Source of the DNA: Roseibium sp. HPY-6
Lineage (GTDB): Bacteria > Pseudomonadota > Alphaproteobacteria > Rhizobiales > Stappiaceae
Assembly: GCF_040530035.1 (NCBI RefSeq)
Contig: NZ_JBEWCD010000001.1
Coordinates: forward strand, 2,046,001 to 2,110,000
Reading direction: 5' to 3'
DNA length: 64,000 nt
A program made the position numbers and the translations under genes. Below the pieces are notes generated by a model. That model searched no databases and was not told the DNA's origin. It was given only the letters and a program-made list of their open reading frames with translations. Shown in pieces: positions 35,470 through 43,580 of this stretch (position 1 is the stretch's first letter; the number at the start of each line of letters is the position of its first letter).

Positions 35470-37080
35470 ATGAAAAAACACGTTGTAGCCACCTTGAGCG
35501 CCCTGCCGGACCGCGATCCGCAATATGCGCTTGTCGCCGATGTCGACTTGGTGGTCGTCCGGTTCGATGACGACATCTCGGTCTTTTACGGCAGATGCCT
35601 GCACCGCGGCGCTTTGATGTCTGACGGCTACGTAGACGGCGACAATCTGATTTGCGGCGTTCATTATTGGGACTATCGCGTCGACAGCGGCGTTTCGGAA
35701 TACAATAATTCCGAGGCTCTCCCCAAGTTTACAAGCTGGGTCGAAGGAGACGAGGTGTGCGTCGACGAGGACGAGATTGCCGCCTGGGGGCAGGAGAATC
35801 CGCAGCCGTTTCAGCGCGACCAGTATCTGGGTCTTTATGCAGACACGAGCCACGGCACCGAGGAAGAACCCTATAACGGGCTGATCCAGCAATATGCGCG
35901 CGATGGCCTGACCAAGACGGGTCACCACGGCCGGGTCGACGCGATGGGCGTGCCGCGCACGCAGCTGCCCGACTGGGACGACATCCAGATCCTGACCGCA
36001 CAGTTGCAGCGCTTTCCGCTTCTCGATGATGATCCCGTCGGTACAGACGTCGTCATTGGACCCAACGCGCAAAAGCCACTCCGCCTCAAGATCCCGCTCT
36101 TTGTCTCCGACATGAGTTTCGGTGCCTTGTCCGAACCCGCAAAAGTGTCCCTTGCCCGTGGTGCGGAACTTGCCGGTACCGGCATCTGTTCCGGGGAAGG
36201 CGGTATGCTCCCGGAAGAGCAGGAAGCGAACTCCCGCTATTTCTATGAGCTCGCTTCGGCCCGCTTCGGCTTCGACTGGGCAAAGCTCGACCGGGTTCAG
36301 GCATTCCATTTCAAGGGTGGTCAGGGTGCCAAAACGGGCACCGGAGGGCACCTGCCGGGCGCCAAGGTGAAAGGCAAGATCGCTGAAGTGAGGGGCCTTC
36401 AGGAAGGCACCGACGCCATTTCGCCGCCGCGCTTTCCCGACTGGACCGACTGCGTGCAGGTCAAGGAATTTGCTGACGAAGTGCGTACGCGGACCGGCGG
36501 CATTCCAATCGGCTACAAGTTGTCGGCGCAGCATATCGAGAAAGATATCGACGCGGCGCTTGAGGTCGGCGTCGACTACATCATCCTCGACGGGCGCGGT
36601 GGCGGCACTGGCGCCGCCCCAATCATTTTCCGAGACAACATCTCCGTCCCGACGATCCCGGCCCTCGCCCGCGCGCGGCGTCATCTGGACAAATCCGGCA
36701 GGCCCGACGTCAGCCTGGTGATCACAGGCGGCCTGCGCAAACCCGCCGACTTCGTCAAGGCGATGGCGCTCGGCGCAGATGCGATCGCCGTTTCCAATGC
36801 GGCCATGCAGGCCATCGGCTGCATCGCCATGCGCGCCTGTCACACCAACAACTGTCCCGTTGGCATTGCCACGCAGAAACCGCATCTCGTCAGCCGCCTT
36901 CAGATCGAAAAGTCCGCGCGGCAATTGACCAATTTCTTCGAGGCCTCCGTCGAGCTGATGCAGGTGATGGCGCGGGCCTGCGGATACGCGCACCTGAACG
37001 AATTCAACCCGGACGATCTGACAACCTGGAAGCGGGAAATGTCCGACCTGTCCGGCGTCGCCTATGGCGGTGTCGCCTGA
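35470..37080 (+). CDS. Rieske-glutamate synthase-like FMN/3Fe-4S oxidoreductase
   Basis: A 536-aa fusion. Residues ~1-100 are a Rieske [2Fe-2S] domain with Cys43-x-His45 and Cys62-x2-His65 (CLHRG and CGVHYWDY). Residues ~150-530 are the FMN-binding TIM barrel of glutamate synthases: FVSDMSFGALS, GGQGAKTGTGGHLPG, DGRGGGTGAAP. The C-x5-C-x4-C triad Cys451, Cys457, Cys462 (ending CHTNNCPVG) matches the 3Fe-4S ligands of GltS. There is no glutaminase domain, so it is unlikely to be an ordinary glutamate synthase. It starts the plus-strand Rieske cluster with a GGGGGAAG ribosome site; the next gene begins 30 bp later. Confidence 0.88.
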   Translation: MKKHVVATLSALPDRDPQYALVADVDLVVVRFDDDISVFYGRCLHRGALMSDGYVDGDNLICGVHYWDYRVDSGVSEYNNSEALPKFTSWVEGDEVCVDEDEIAAWGQENPQPFQRDQYLGLYADTSHGTEEEPYNGLIQQYARDGLTKTGHHGRVDAMGVPRTQLPDWDDIQILTAQLQRFPLLDDDPVGTDVVIGPNAQKPLRLKIPLFVSDMSFGALSEPAKVSLARGAELAGTGICSGEGGMLPEEQEANSRYFYELASARFGFDWAKLDRVQAFHFKGGQGAKTGTGGHLPGAKVKGKIAEVRGLQEGTDAISPPRFPDWTDCVQVKEFADEVRTRTGGIPIGYKLSAQHIEKDIDAALEVGVDYIILDGRGGGTGAAPIIFRDNISVPTIPALARARRHLDKSGRPDVSLVITGGLRKPADFVKAMALGADAIAVSNAAMQAIGCIAMRACHTNNCPVGIATQKPHLVSRLQIEKSARQLTNFFEASVELMQVMARACGYAHLNEFNPDDLTTWKREMSDLSGVAYGGVA

Positions 37081-37110
37081 CCCTGTAGTCTCGTCTTGAG
37101 GGAGAATACC

Positions 37111-39087
37111 ATGAACGCTGAACCGCTAGACTGGATCAAGGTCGGCCATGTCAACGATTTGCCGGAAGGCCGCGTCAAGACGGTAACCGCGCGCACGACA
37201 TCCATCTGCTTGTCGCACTTCGATGGGCAATGGGCCGCCATGGAAAACCACTGTCCGCACCAGCGGGGCCCGCTTGGCGAGGGTTCCATCGAAAAGGGCA
37301 CCGATGGAAAATGCTGGATCCGCTGCCCTTGGCACGGCTGGGATTTCGATCCGCTCACCGGAAAGCCCCCCGGTGGACATGAGGACAGCGGCCAGCAGAT
37401 CTACCCGCTCAAAATCGAAAATGATGAGATCTTTGTCGGGCTCGAAGCCGAACCGGAGCACGAGCGCACCGCCACCGACGTCATGGCCGAAACCATGGTC
37501 AATTGGGGCGTCAAGCGCGTCTTCGGCATGGTGGGTCATTCCAATCTTGGTCTTGCCGATGCGATCCGGCTGCAGGTCAACAAAGGTAAACTCGGCTACG
37601 TTGGCATTCGCCATGAAGGCGCCGCAGCGTTTGCGGCGTCCGCCTATGGCAAACTGACAGGCAAGCCCGCCGGTTGTCTGACCATTGCCGGACCTGGCGC
37701 AACCAATCTTCTGACCGGTCTTTGGGACGCCAAGGTCGATCGCGCGCCCGTCTTGGCCCTCACCGGACAGGTTCAGACCCAGGTGTTCGGCCCGGGTGCC
37801 TTTCAGGACATTGATCTGAAATCGGCCTTTGATGCGGTGTCCAGGTTCTCTCAGCCTGTGCTAAGCACCTCCAATCACGCCGAACTCATGTCGCTGGCCC
37901 TCAAGACCGCTATTGTCGAACGGGATGTCGCCAACCTGATTTTCCCGGACGATGTCCAGACGATCCCGAGCGAAAAGCCTGCGGGTTATCCTGATGGGCG
38001 CCTCGGCGGAACAGAGATCTCGCCCTCGCCGGACGATCTCGCCAAGGCGGCCGAGATGATCAATGGCGCGAAGCGGCCCACCATCGTGCTCGGCTACGGC
38101 GCGAAAGAGGTCCGCGAGAAGGTCATCGCGCTGGCCGAGAAGATCGGCGCGCCGGTGATGACCACCTTCAAGGGCAAGGGACTGATCCCGGACAACCACC
38201 CGCTGGCAGCAGGCGTGCTCGGTCGGTCCGGCACGCCGATCGCCAGCTGGTTCATGAACGAGGCGGATCTGATCATTTCGCTTGGTTCCTCCTTTGCCAA
38301 TCACACCGGGATCGCACCCTACAAGCCGATCATCCAGGTGGACTTCGAGCGCATGCAACTCGGCAAGTTCCATCCCGTGACGCTTCCGGTTTGGGGTGAA
38401 ATCGGCACCTTCTGCGATGCTGTTTCAGGCTCCGTCTCTCAAGCCGCCGATGCCGCCGACCAAAGGTCCGAGCTTGTCGAACGGTGGGAGATCTGGCGCG
38501 AGGAAAAGGAAACGCGTCTGTCGGAAGATCACGGCGGCGGAATTCACTCCGCAGCGGTCTTCAAGGCACTGACGGAACTCTGCCCGGATGATGCCATCAT
38601 CCCCGTCGATGTCGGCAACAACACTTACTCCTTTGGCCGCTATTTCGAACCACGCGGCCAGCGCATCCTGATGTCCGGTTATCTCGGTTCGATCGGCTTC
38701 AGCCTCCCCGCCGCGCTCGGAGCCTGGTGCGCGACACAGGATTTCGAGGAATACAGGGGCCGCAAGGTGATCTCGATCTCAGGCGATGGCGGCTTTGGCC
38801 AATACGCGATGGAGTTCACCACAGCCGTCAAATACGGCATGAACATCACACATATTCTTCTCAACAACTCAGAGCTTGGAAAGATCTCCAAGGAACAGCG
38901 GTCCGGAGAATGGCCTGTCTGGGAGACCAATCTCACCAATCCCTCCTTCGCCGCCTTCGCCCGTCTATGCGGCGGCCACGGGCACCGTGTCACGGAGGCA
39001 TCCGAACTCGGCGATGCCATCGCCAAGGCGATCGCCCATGACGGTCCCTCGCTTGTGGAAATCATAACCGACGCGGATCTGGTGTGA
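37111..39087 (+). CDS. Rieske-thiamine diphosphate enzyme fusion (acetolactate synthase-like)
   Basis: A 658-aa fusion. Residues 1-115 form a Rieske domain with Cys48-x-His50 and Cys72-x2-His75 (HCPHQRGPLGEG and CPWHGWDFD). Residues ~120-658 are a full TPP enzyme of the acetolactate synthase/pyruvate oxidase superfamily: catalytic Glu169 (RHEGAAAFAAS), GPGATN, a central domain (RPTIVLGYGA) and the TPP-binding GDG (558-560) to NN (585-586) motif. ATG 37111 follows GAGGGAGA. The fusion suggests that electrons leave a TPP-bound intermediate through an iron-sulfur centre, as in oxidoreductases. Substrate unknown. Confidence 0.9.
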   Translation: MNAEPLDWIKVGHVNDLPEGRVKTVTARTTSICLSHFDGQWAAMENHCPHQRGPLGEGSIEKGTDGKCWIRCPWHGWDFDPLTGKPPGGHEDSGQQIYPLKIENDEIFVGLEAEPEHERTATDVMAETMVNWGVKRVFGMVGHSNLGLADAIRLQVNKGKLGYVGIRHEGAAAFAASAYGKLTGKPAGCLTIAGPGATNLLTGLWDAKVDRAPVLALTGQVQTQVFGPGAFQDIDLKSAFDAVSRFSQPVLSTSNHAELMSLALKTAIVERDVANLIFPDDVQTIPSEKPAGYPDGRLGGTEISPSPDDLAKAAEMINGAKRPTIVLGYGAKEVREKVIALAEKIGAPVMTTFKGKGLIPDNHPLAAGVLGRSGTPIASWFMNEADLIISLGSSFANHTGIAPYKPIIQVDFERMQLGKFHPVTLPVWGEIGTFCDAVSGSVSQAADAADQRSELVERWEIWREEKETRLSEDHGGGIHSAAVFKALTELCPDDAIIPVDVGNNTYSFGRYFEPRGQRILMSGYLGSIGFSLPAALGAWCATQDFEEYRGRKVISISGDGGFGQYAMEFTTAVKYGMNITHILLNNSELGKISKEQRSGEWPVWETNLTNPSFAAFARLCGGHGHRVTEASELGDAIAKAIAHDGPSLVEIITDADLV

Positions 39088-39105
39088 GGAAGAGCCTCAG
39101 ACCTT

Positions 39106-39217
39106 GTCATCCCTGCGAAGACAGGGACCCAGTAGACACCGAAAGTGAAGAGTTGCGAAAACCCTATGTTGAGGAATACTGGATCCCGGCCTTGCGCTTT
39201 GCTCCAGCCGGGATGAC
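39106..39217 (-). repeat. Dispersed palindromic repeat, copy B
   Basis: On the minus strand it opens GTCATCCCGGCTGGAGC, continues with GGCCGGGATCCAGTATTCC and closes with CTTCGCAGGGATGAC. It lies between the TPP fusion gene and the small membrane-protein genes and ends 16 bp before the ribosome site at 39234-39237. Confidence 0.75.
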
Positions 39218-39244
39218 AAATGGAAGAACTTCGGAGGACACCTG

Positions 39245-39466
39245 TTGCAGACTGCAGAACTACTTCTTGAGCTTGGCCGTTGGTACCTGATGGCGGGCGG
39301 GGTCGTGGCGGCCGCATTTCTTGTCTTCGGCATCGATCGGGTGGAACCGTCCGCACGCGGGTCCTATGCGTTCCGACCGCTCCTGATACCGGGCATCTGC
39401 CTGATCTGGCCACTGGTGCTGTATCGCTGGTTCACCCTTGAAAAACATGGAGAAGACGCCCGGTGA
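39245..39466 (+). CDS. Small two-helix membrane protein of the Rieske cluster
   Basis: A 73-aa protein with TTG start at 39245, preceded by GGAGG 7 bases upstream. Two hydrophobic helices: LGRWYLMAGGVVAAAFLVFG and YAFRPLLIPGICLIWPLVLY, with a charged C-terminus. The stop codon overlaps the GTG start of the next small ORF (GTGA). It has no recognised family by eye; it resembles small subunits of membrane redox complexes in size and topology only. Confidence 0.65.
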   Translation: MQTAELLLELGRWYLMAGGVVAAAFLVFGIDRVEPSARGSYAFRPLLIPGICLIWPLVLYRWFTLEKHGEDAR

Positions 39467-39636
39467 AACGCGCTCATCGAACAGCTCACGCCCGGATCTG
39501 GACGGTTCTCGGTATCTTGCTGCCTCTGGCATTCTTCGCAGTCCTGACCCTGCGCCAGACGCCACCAGCGGACCGGCCGGCCATTCTTGTTGAAGCCCCT
39601 GCAGGCGAGCCAAGCGGTGCGGAGGCCTCTCAATGA
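39463..39636 (+). CDS. 57-aa single-helix membrane protein of the Rieske cluster
   Basis: A short ORF from GTG 39463 to TGA 39636, overlapping the previous stop (GTGA) and the next start (ATGA). It begins MKRAHRTAHARIW, has one transmembrane segment (TVLGILLPLAFFAVLTL) and a Pro/Ala-rich tail. The overlaps on both sides, the basic N-terminus and the clear helix argue that it is real despite its size. Likely a small subunit or assembly factor of the membrane complex encoded next. Confidence 0.6.
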   Translation: MKRAHRTAHARIWTVLGILLPLAFFAVLTLRQTPPADRPAILVEAPAGEPSGAEASQ

Positions 39637-40700
39637 GTGTGCAATACACACCGGTGATCTGGAACCGGAACAAGATCTTCTACGATGCCGTGCTGCTGAT
39701 TGCGGTCGTGCTCTACCTTTACATCTATATCCGTGTCGCACCCGGTTTCGAGGATGTCACCAAGCCAATCGACGGTGCGATCCTGCGCATGAGAGCCTTC
39801 GGCAGTTGCGCCTTCCTGATGCTGACCGTGATCTTGTGCATCGGGCCACTCGCCCGCCTCGATCGCCGGTTCCTGCCGCTCCTCTACAATCGCCGGCATT
39901 TCGGCGTGATGACGGCGGGGATTGCAGCCGTACACGCCAACTATGTCCTGACGTGGTATTACAATTTCTCACCGACGGACAAATATGTCGCTCTTCTGTC
40001 GTCAAACACCAACTATGGACAGATCCTTGGCTTTCCCTTTGAAACGCTGGGGATTGTGGCTCTGTTGATCCTGTTTGTCCTGGCAGCGACCAGCCACGAC
40101 TTCTGGCTGAGCTTCCTGGGTGCGCCGATCTGGAAGGCGCTGCATATGTTCATCTATGCGGCCTACGCGTGCGTTGTCCTGCATGTCGCGCTCGGCGCGC
40201 TTCAGGGCGCGGGAGATCCGATCTTCACAAGCGTCGTCGCGGCGAGTGTTGTTCTGGTATCGGGACTTCACTTTGCCACAGGTCGCATGGAAGCCAGACG
40301 GGACCGGGGCGAAGAGACGGCCAAGGCATCGCTTCAGGAGAAGGGCTGGCTGGTGGCAGGCGAACTGGATGAAATCGACGATGACTGCGCCAAGGTGGTG
40401 ACCCTGTCAGACGACGAGCGGGTTGCCATTTTCAAGTATGACGGCAAGCTGTCGGCGATCACCAATGCCTGTGCTCACCAGAACGGTCCGCTCGGAGAAG
40501 GCAAGGTGCTTTGGGGCTGTATCACCTGCCCCTGGCACGGCTATCAGTACAATCTCAGCGACGGCCGCGCACCGGCACCGTTCACTGAAAAGATCTCGAC
40601 CTACAGGCTGAAACTGATTGGATCAACAATTCTCCTCGATCCGAACGCCCTGCCACCCGGCACCCATGTGGACCCTGTCGAAATCGGAGAAGCGGCATGA
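39633..40700 (+). CDS. Ferric-reductase-like membrane protein with C-terminal Rieske domain
   Basis: A 355-aa fusion. Residues ~15-215 contain about six transmembrane helices of the ferric reductase/MsrQ-like type with histidines in helices that could hold heme b (His101, His171, His184, His213). Residues ~235-345 are a Rieske domain with Cys280-x-His282 and Cys299-x2-His302 (CAHQNGPLGEG, CPWHGYQY). This would carry electrons between a cytoplasmic iron-sulfur centre and membrane heme. It is translationally coupled to the 57-aa ORF and to the next gene (ATGA overlaps). Confidence 0.85.
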   Translation: MSVQYTPVIWNRNKIFYDAVLLIAVVLYLYIYIRVAPGFEDVTKPIDGAILRMRAFGSCAFLMLTVILCIGPLARLDRRFLPLLYNRRHFGVMTAGIAAVHANYVLTWYYNFSPTDKYVALLSSNTNYGQILGFPFETLGIVALLILFVLAATSHDFWLSFLGAPIWKALHMFIYAAYACVVLHVALGALQGAGDPIFTSVVAASVVLVSGLHFATGRMEARRDRGEETAKASLQEKGWLVAGELDEIDDDCAKVVTLSDDERVAIFKYDGKLSAITNACAHQNGPLGEGKVLWGCITCPWHGYQYNLSDGRAPAPFTEKISTYRLKLIGSTILLDPNALPPGTHVDPVEIGEAA

Positions 40701-41458
40701 GCTGGAGACAGACGAAAGACGCCCCCTTCTATGTCGGCTACCTGAATGCGGTGCCGAAGCAACTGGTCATGTTCCTCGTTGTCTTCGCTGTCTGCTTTGC
40801 GGGCGGTTTGGGCATCGCCGCACTTGCGCTCTCCTCGACGCAGAATGATCCGGGCAACGGCGGGTTCCAATGGGGCAACCGGTTTGAAAATGTCGGCATC
40901 CTCGAACTGCGTCCCTACCCCGTTCTTCGCGTGCCTGCAGACGGCGAGACCCCTGCACGGACCTATATGCTTGCTGGCCAGGGAAAACGTGGAGCATTCA
41001 GTCAGGCGGAAAAGAACCAGGACGGGCCTGTGACCCTGCGGGGAGTCCCGGTCAATCGCGGCGACCTCACCATGATCCAGGTCGGGCGGGTCGAAGCCGT
41101 GGAAGGAGGCGCTCCCGACTTTACGCCCGCGGGTCCTGAGCCGTTGGGCCGCTGGAAACTAACCGGAGAGATCTGCGACGGCAAATGCTATGCCGGGGCC
41201 ATGCGGCCAGGTCGCGGCCTTGCCCACAAGGCCTGTGCAGACCTCTGCCTGACCGGAGGCATACCGCCGGTCTTCGTCTCCTCAGGCCCGGTAGAGAACC
41301 GCAACTTCTTCCTGATGGCCGATCAGGACGGAAACCTGATTGGTGACGAAATCAAACCGTTGCTGGCGCTTTACGTTGAACTGGAGGGCGACGTCGAACG
41401 CCTCGATGATCTGATGGTCTTTAAGGTGGACCTTGCAAAAGCGAGGATCCTGAAATGA
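40697..41458 (+). CDS. Membrane-anchored protein with C-x3-C...H-x2-C-x3-C motif
   Basis: A 253-aa protein with one N-terminal helix (residues ~22-46) and a periplasmic domain. The notable segment is residues 158-191: Cys160-x3-Cys164, GAMRPGRG, His177-x2-Cys180-x3-Cys184, TGGIPP. Such paired cysteines and a histidine could bind a metal or form disulfides. I recall similar unnamed proteins with a GExxDxKC...HxxCAxxCxxGGIPP pattern but know no function. It overlaps both neighbours by 4 bp, so it is part of the same complex or pathway. Confidence 0.7.
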   Translation: MSWRQTKDAPFYVGYLNAVPKQLVMFLVVFAVCFAGGLGIAALALSSTQNDPGNGGFQWGNRFENVGILELRPYPVLRVPADGETPARTYMLAGQGKRGAFSQAEKNQDGPVTLRGVPVNRGDLTMIQVGRVEAVEGGAPDFTPAGPEPLGRWKLTGEICDGKCYAGAMRPGRGLAHKACADLCLTGGIPPVFVSSGPVENRNFFLMADQDGNLIGDEIKPLLALYVELEGDVERLDDLMVFKVDLAKARILK

Positions 41459-41709
41459 GCGAAGACCAATCCCCGAGACCGGCCTGGCAGACCATCCTGA
41501 TCTCGCTGATCCTGACGGCCGCGCTCACAGCGATTGCCTACTACGCCTGGATCTACGCCAATATCGGCGCGCGTCAGTGGGACGTGACCAAGAACAGCCT
41601 GACAACAGACCTTCGGTTCTTTGTCGGGCTGCTGGCGGTCTTCCTTGTCCTGACGTTCCTCGACAAGATCATCGAGTTCGTGAAAACGAAGATCGGTGGC
41701 GGGCACTGA
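41455..41709 (+). CDS. Small two-helix membrane protein, end of the Rieske cluster
   Basis: An 84-aa protein with two hydrophobic helices (TILISLILTAALTAIAYYAWIY and FFVGLLAVFLVLTFLDKIIEF) and a lysine-rich C-terminus. Its start overlaps the previous stop. It ends 6 bp before the stop of the convergent alpha/beta hydrolase gene. No family recognised; probably a subunit of the membrane redox complex. Confidence 0.65.
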   Translation: MSEDQSPRPAWQTILISLILTAALTAIAYYAWIYANIGARQWDVTKNSLTTDLRFFVGLLAVFLVLTFLDKIIEFVKTKIGGGH

Positions 41710-41715
41710 GGCGCA

Positions 41716-42513
41716 TCAACGCTGGTGAATCAGTTCCATCAGCAGGTCGTTGAAACGGGCGGTCTCTTCCATGTGCGGTGCGTGGCCGGAGCGGTCGAAG
41801 AGGTGCAGCTGAAAGTCCGGCACATTCTCTTCATGCCAGCGATGGACGCCTTGTCCGTACAGCTGGCTCTTGCGCCCCGCGACCAGATGAAACGGCACGG
41901 GGAAGTTCTCCAGCAACGGCCTAAAATCCTGAGCTGTCAGCGAGGCCCACATCTGTTTCAGAAGTGCCGGATCGGCCTTGGCGATCTCATGAGCGACCTT
42001 TTCCTTCTGCTCCTGCCCGACAGGTAATCCGTCTGCGAAGAGCCGGCTCGCGATCCGTCCCGGCAGCTTCGGCCAGTCCGGAACGATGGCATTGAGAAAC
42101 ACCTGGTTGAGCTCTGAATTAAGCCCGTTCAGCGTCCCGTTCTGCCAGGTGGACGTGTTCAGCACCTTCGGTGTCATGTCGACGGCAACGAAGGAAGAAA
42201 ACCGGCCCGAACCGAAACGCTCGATCATCGAATAGGCCACCAGTGCGCCCATGGACCAGCCGCAAAGGATCGCGTCTGAGACATCCCGCTCCACAAGTTC
42301 GGCATGGACTGCATCGGCAGCCGCTTCGATCGTCAATGGCAAGTTGTTGGCTGTTTGCCCGTGACCCGGCAGATCCGGCACAAGACATCGGGCATGCGCC
42401 TTCAGGCTGTCAATCTGGCTGTGAAAGAACTGGCCCGGACACGACCAGCCGTGAATGAGCACCAGGGGGCGTCCGGCCCCCACGTCGCGCAAAAAAAGTC
42501 CCTTGTTGCTCAA
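41716..42513 (-). CDS. Alpha/beta hydrolase
   Basis: A 265-aa alpha/beta-fold hydrolase, reading from TTG 42513, which overlaps the permease stop (TTGA). Motifs: LVLIHGWSCPG (oxyanion strand), LPGHGQTA, nucleophile elbow GWSMGA, an acid in the C-terminal half, and the final His in FDRSGHAPHMEE. It resembles BioH/esterase-type enzymes. As the last gene of the Liv-type importer operon it may hydrolyse an imported ester or lactone. An open frame continues upstream to 42591 but lies inside the permease gene. Confidence 0.82.
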   Translation of the reverse strand: MSNKGLFLRDVGAGRPLVLIHGWSCPGQFFHSQIDSLKAHARCLVPDLPGHGQTANNLPLTIEAAADAVHAELVERDVSDAILCGWSMGALVAYSMIERFGSGRFSSFVAVDMTPKVLNTSTWQNGTLNGLNSELNQVFLNAIVPDWPKLPGRIASRLFADGLPVGQEQKEKVAHEIAKADPALLKQMWASLTAQDFRPLLENFPVPFHLVAGRKSQLYGQGVHRWHEENVPDFQLHLFDRSGHAPHMEETARFNDLLMELIHQR

Positions 42514-43571
42514 GCACGCCCCGCCCGCAGTCTTCCGACGATCCCGCTCGGAAAGAAATAAACCGAAAGGATAAATAGCACGCCGAGCCAAAGCAGCCAG
42601 CGTTCCGGCGCAACGAGTGTTGAAACCAGCGGTACGGCGCTTGTTGCCTCCACGGCAACGCCCATCAAGTTCTGCAGATAGGTCTGCGCAAGGATAAACA
42701 GTGTGGCACCAAGCACCGCTCCGTAAAGCGTGCCCATTCCTCCGATCACCACCATCAACAGGATGTCGATCATGATCTCCATTGACAGCGTCGTGGCAGG
42801 CCCGGTGTAGCGCAGCCAGATCGCCAGCAATGACCCTGCAAGTGCTGCCATGACGGCGGAAAGAACCGTTGCAGTCGTGCGGTACCAGACCACCTTGTAT
42901 CCGATTGCTTCTGCCCTGAACGCGTTATCCCGAACGGCCTTGAGTGTCCGCCCGAACGGCGAGTTGACAATCCGAAGCATGACCAGGAACAGCGCCAGAG
43001 ATGCAAAGAAAACAAGATAGTAGGCCAGCAGCTTGCCGTTGATCCGGACGCCGAAAACCTTTTCCTGAACCAGCTTGAAGGCCGGTGTCAGCTCGCGCGG
43101 GATCTTGTAGTTGAGCCCGTCCTCACCGCCAGTCAGCCAGGACATCTGCGAAACGAAAACCGCGAACGCGCTTGCAACGGCCAGCGTCACCATGGCGAAG
43201 AAGATCGCCTTGACGCGCAACGAAAACAAACCGATTGCCAAAGCGAAAGCGGCCGCAACAAGCATCCCGGCGAGCGTGCCCCAAGCGAGCGACCAGTAAC
43301 TCGGACCGGAGGTGCTGAGCGCGAGAGCCGTCCCGTAAGCACCGATGCCGAAGAACATGGTGTGCGCGAAAGAGACGATCCCAGAGTAGCCAAGCAGGAG
43401 ATCGTAGCTCGCTACCAGGACGATGAAAATGCAGATCCGCGCTGCCGTCTCGAGCGACTTTGTCCCCGGGAACAGGAACGGGGCAAAGGCGAGTGAAATC
43501 AGGACCGCAACAAGCAGCAAGGTCAGAAGGCCGCTGCGCGGGGTGTCGCCGGAAAGAAGTCTCGTAAGCAT
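42510..43571 (-). CDS. Branched-chain-type ABC permease (LivM family)
   Basis: A 353-aa inner-membrane permease with ~9-10 helices: SLAFAPFLFPGTKSL, SYDLLLGYSGIVSFAHTMFFGIGAYG, and the EAA-like cytoplasmic loop region LKAVRDNAFRAEAIGYKV. It partners the LivH-type gene 9 bp upstream. The transported ligand is probably an organic acid, since the family covers aromatic and short-chain acids as well as amino acids. Confidence 0.9.
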   Translation of the reverse strand: MLTRLLSGDTPRSGLLTLLLVAVLISLAFAPFLFPGTKSLETAARICIFIVLVASYDLLLGYSGIVSFAHTMFFGIGAYGTALALSTSGPSYWSLAWGTLAGMLVAAAFALAIGLFSLRVKAIFFAMVTLAVASAFAVFVSQMSWLTGGEDGLNYKIPRELTPAFKLVQEKVFGVRINGKLLAYYLVFFASLALFLVMLRIVNSPFGRTLKAVRDNAFRAEAIGYKVVWYRTTATVLSAVMAALAGSLLAIWLRYTGPATTLSMEIMIDILLMVVIGGMGTLYGAVLGATLFILAQTYLQNLMGVAVEATSAVPLVSTLVAPERWLLWLGVLFILSVYFFPSGIVGRLRAGRA

Positions 43572-43580
43572 GCCGGTCCC

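Noticed and set aside
35413..36993. Minus-strand open frame (526 codons) opposite the Rieske-GltS gene
   Set aside because: Antisense to a gene with intact FMN, 3Fe-4S and Rieske motifs; shadow only.
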